64,000 bases of DNA from assembly GCF_014356525.2 (NCBI RefSeq), contig NC_052504.1:67335883-67399882 (forward strand). The letters are read 5' to 3'. Position numbers and translations under genes: made by a program. The notes below the pieces were generated by a model. That model did no database searches and was not told the origin of the DNA. It saw only the letters and a list, made by a program, of their open reading frames with translations. The DNA comes from Nilaparvata lugens (lineage: Eukaryota > Arthropoda > Insecta > Hemiptera > Delphacidae). This document shows positions 63,264 to 64,000 of this stretch, in pieces. Each line of letters opens with the position of its first letter. Positions within the stretch are counted from its first letter, which is position 1.

Positions 63264-64000
63264 TTGAATTTACTTGACGAACAAGTGGAAATGTGGCAGC
63301 ACATCCACCAGAGACGGCACTCTTATTTTAAGGGACGTGAGTTTTTTTGTCTTATTTACAATTGCATAGATATAACTGTGATTAATTATTTTGAATTTGA
63401 AGTTGCAATGGGCATTGAGATTTTATTCAATAATTTTATAGAAGATGTCGATATAAAAAACTAAAATATAATTTTTTAAACAATAAATAAAGAGCGCAAA
63501 TGATTTATACGTTATTAAGAATTAAAAATTTTTATGATAGTCTGTTTTCCTATTTTTTGTGGAAGTTTTTTACTGAACGTGTTCCTCGAAAGAGCGGGTA
63601 CAGTATGTGAAATAATGATGATGTGGATATGGAAAGGATATAATATATCAATATTTTTGATGGATATGATATAATATTATTCCAAGGTGGGGTTCGATTA
63701 TTAAGCAGAGCCAGTTCAAGTGCGGTCATTGGTTTAAAGGAGTACGGTAGCAGCCTTGAATCTTTCATCGTTTTGAGCGATAAGATACAATATATTGTAT
63801 AATAACTGCATTCTATATTGTAGGCCCATACAGGTAGGCTATATAATTATGTGCATAATATTTTTTTAAATAGAAATCTAAAAAAGCATAGTTAATTATT
63901 TGATACTTGACACAAGAAAGTACCGGAGCTATGCTCCGGGAGGGTATGGAATGCCTCCCATGTGGAAGGGAGTATACTGTAGTCTTCCCCCGGGAAATTT
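63264..64000. other. Window end: coding-like patch and tandem hairpins
   Basis: 63270-63337 reads LLDEQVEMWQHIHQRRHSYF then KG before a gtgagt at 63339; no acceptor or family was recognised. At 63923-63959, CCGGAGC-TAT-GCTCCGG overlaps GGGAGG...CCTCCC, two stacked hairpins, cut off by the window end. Confidence 0.3.

Overview
This is an insect nuclear window. It is AT-rich, has long introns with GT-AG splice sites, and carries a dense mix of non-LTR retrotransposons, a Ty3/gypsy fragment, tRNA-derived SINEs, mariner-type fossils and inverted-repeat MITEs. The gene families (a Tret1-like sugar transporter and an insect GMC oxidoreductase) and the frequent TAGGCCTA words suggest a sap-feeding hemipteran such as a planthopper. 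The species is inference only.

Layout. From 3160 to 38251 on the + strand runs a complete seven-exon sugar transporter gene of the Tret1-like SLC2 family: 1503 coding bases, 500 residues, spread over 35 kb. Every intron phase joins cleanly, and one intron uses a GC donor. Its introns hold most of the mobile DNA. Intron 1 has a 29-bp-arm hairpin and an old + strand LINE (about 4946-6193 plus 11722-12628) that was split by a near-full-length minus-strand LINE (6194-11721). Intron 2 has a minus-strand DUF4817/IS630-like transposase fossil. Intron 3 has nested palindromes, a GT-rich repeat, a tRNA-SINE and small MITEs. Intron 5 has a + strand LINE, a minus-strand SINE and a 520-bp foldback just before exon 6. 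Intron 6 has a mariner fossil and another LINE, bracketed by a pair of inverted repeats.

From 44085 to 47383 lies a complete two-exon GMC oxidoreductase gene (622 residues, glucose-dehydrogenase-like). From 50 to 56.3 kb is a graveyard: an open gypsy gag-protease-RT fragment abutting a minus-strand LINE, then three more LINE fragments. Inside it, two short exons (54904-54997 and 56667-56777) read through a phase-consistent splice and appear to be part of an unrecognised gene. From 57 to 63.3 kb are several MITE families. At 58959-59102 there is a good TATA box with an ATG sitting directly on a gtgagt donor, which looks like the start of another gene. The rest (1-3085, 38252-44029, 47384-50060 and others) shows nothing I can call coding.

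The two named genes may both touch sugar metabolism (haemolymph or gut sugar transport; oxidation of sugars or related alcohols), but nothing in the sequence shows they work together. No CRISPR, operon or other prokaryotic feature is present. I did not find a clearly new biological system. The strongest leads are the shared 3' ends between a SINE and a LINE family, the large intronic foldback beside exon 6, and the two unrecognised gene starts or exons at 54.9-59.1 kb.
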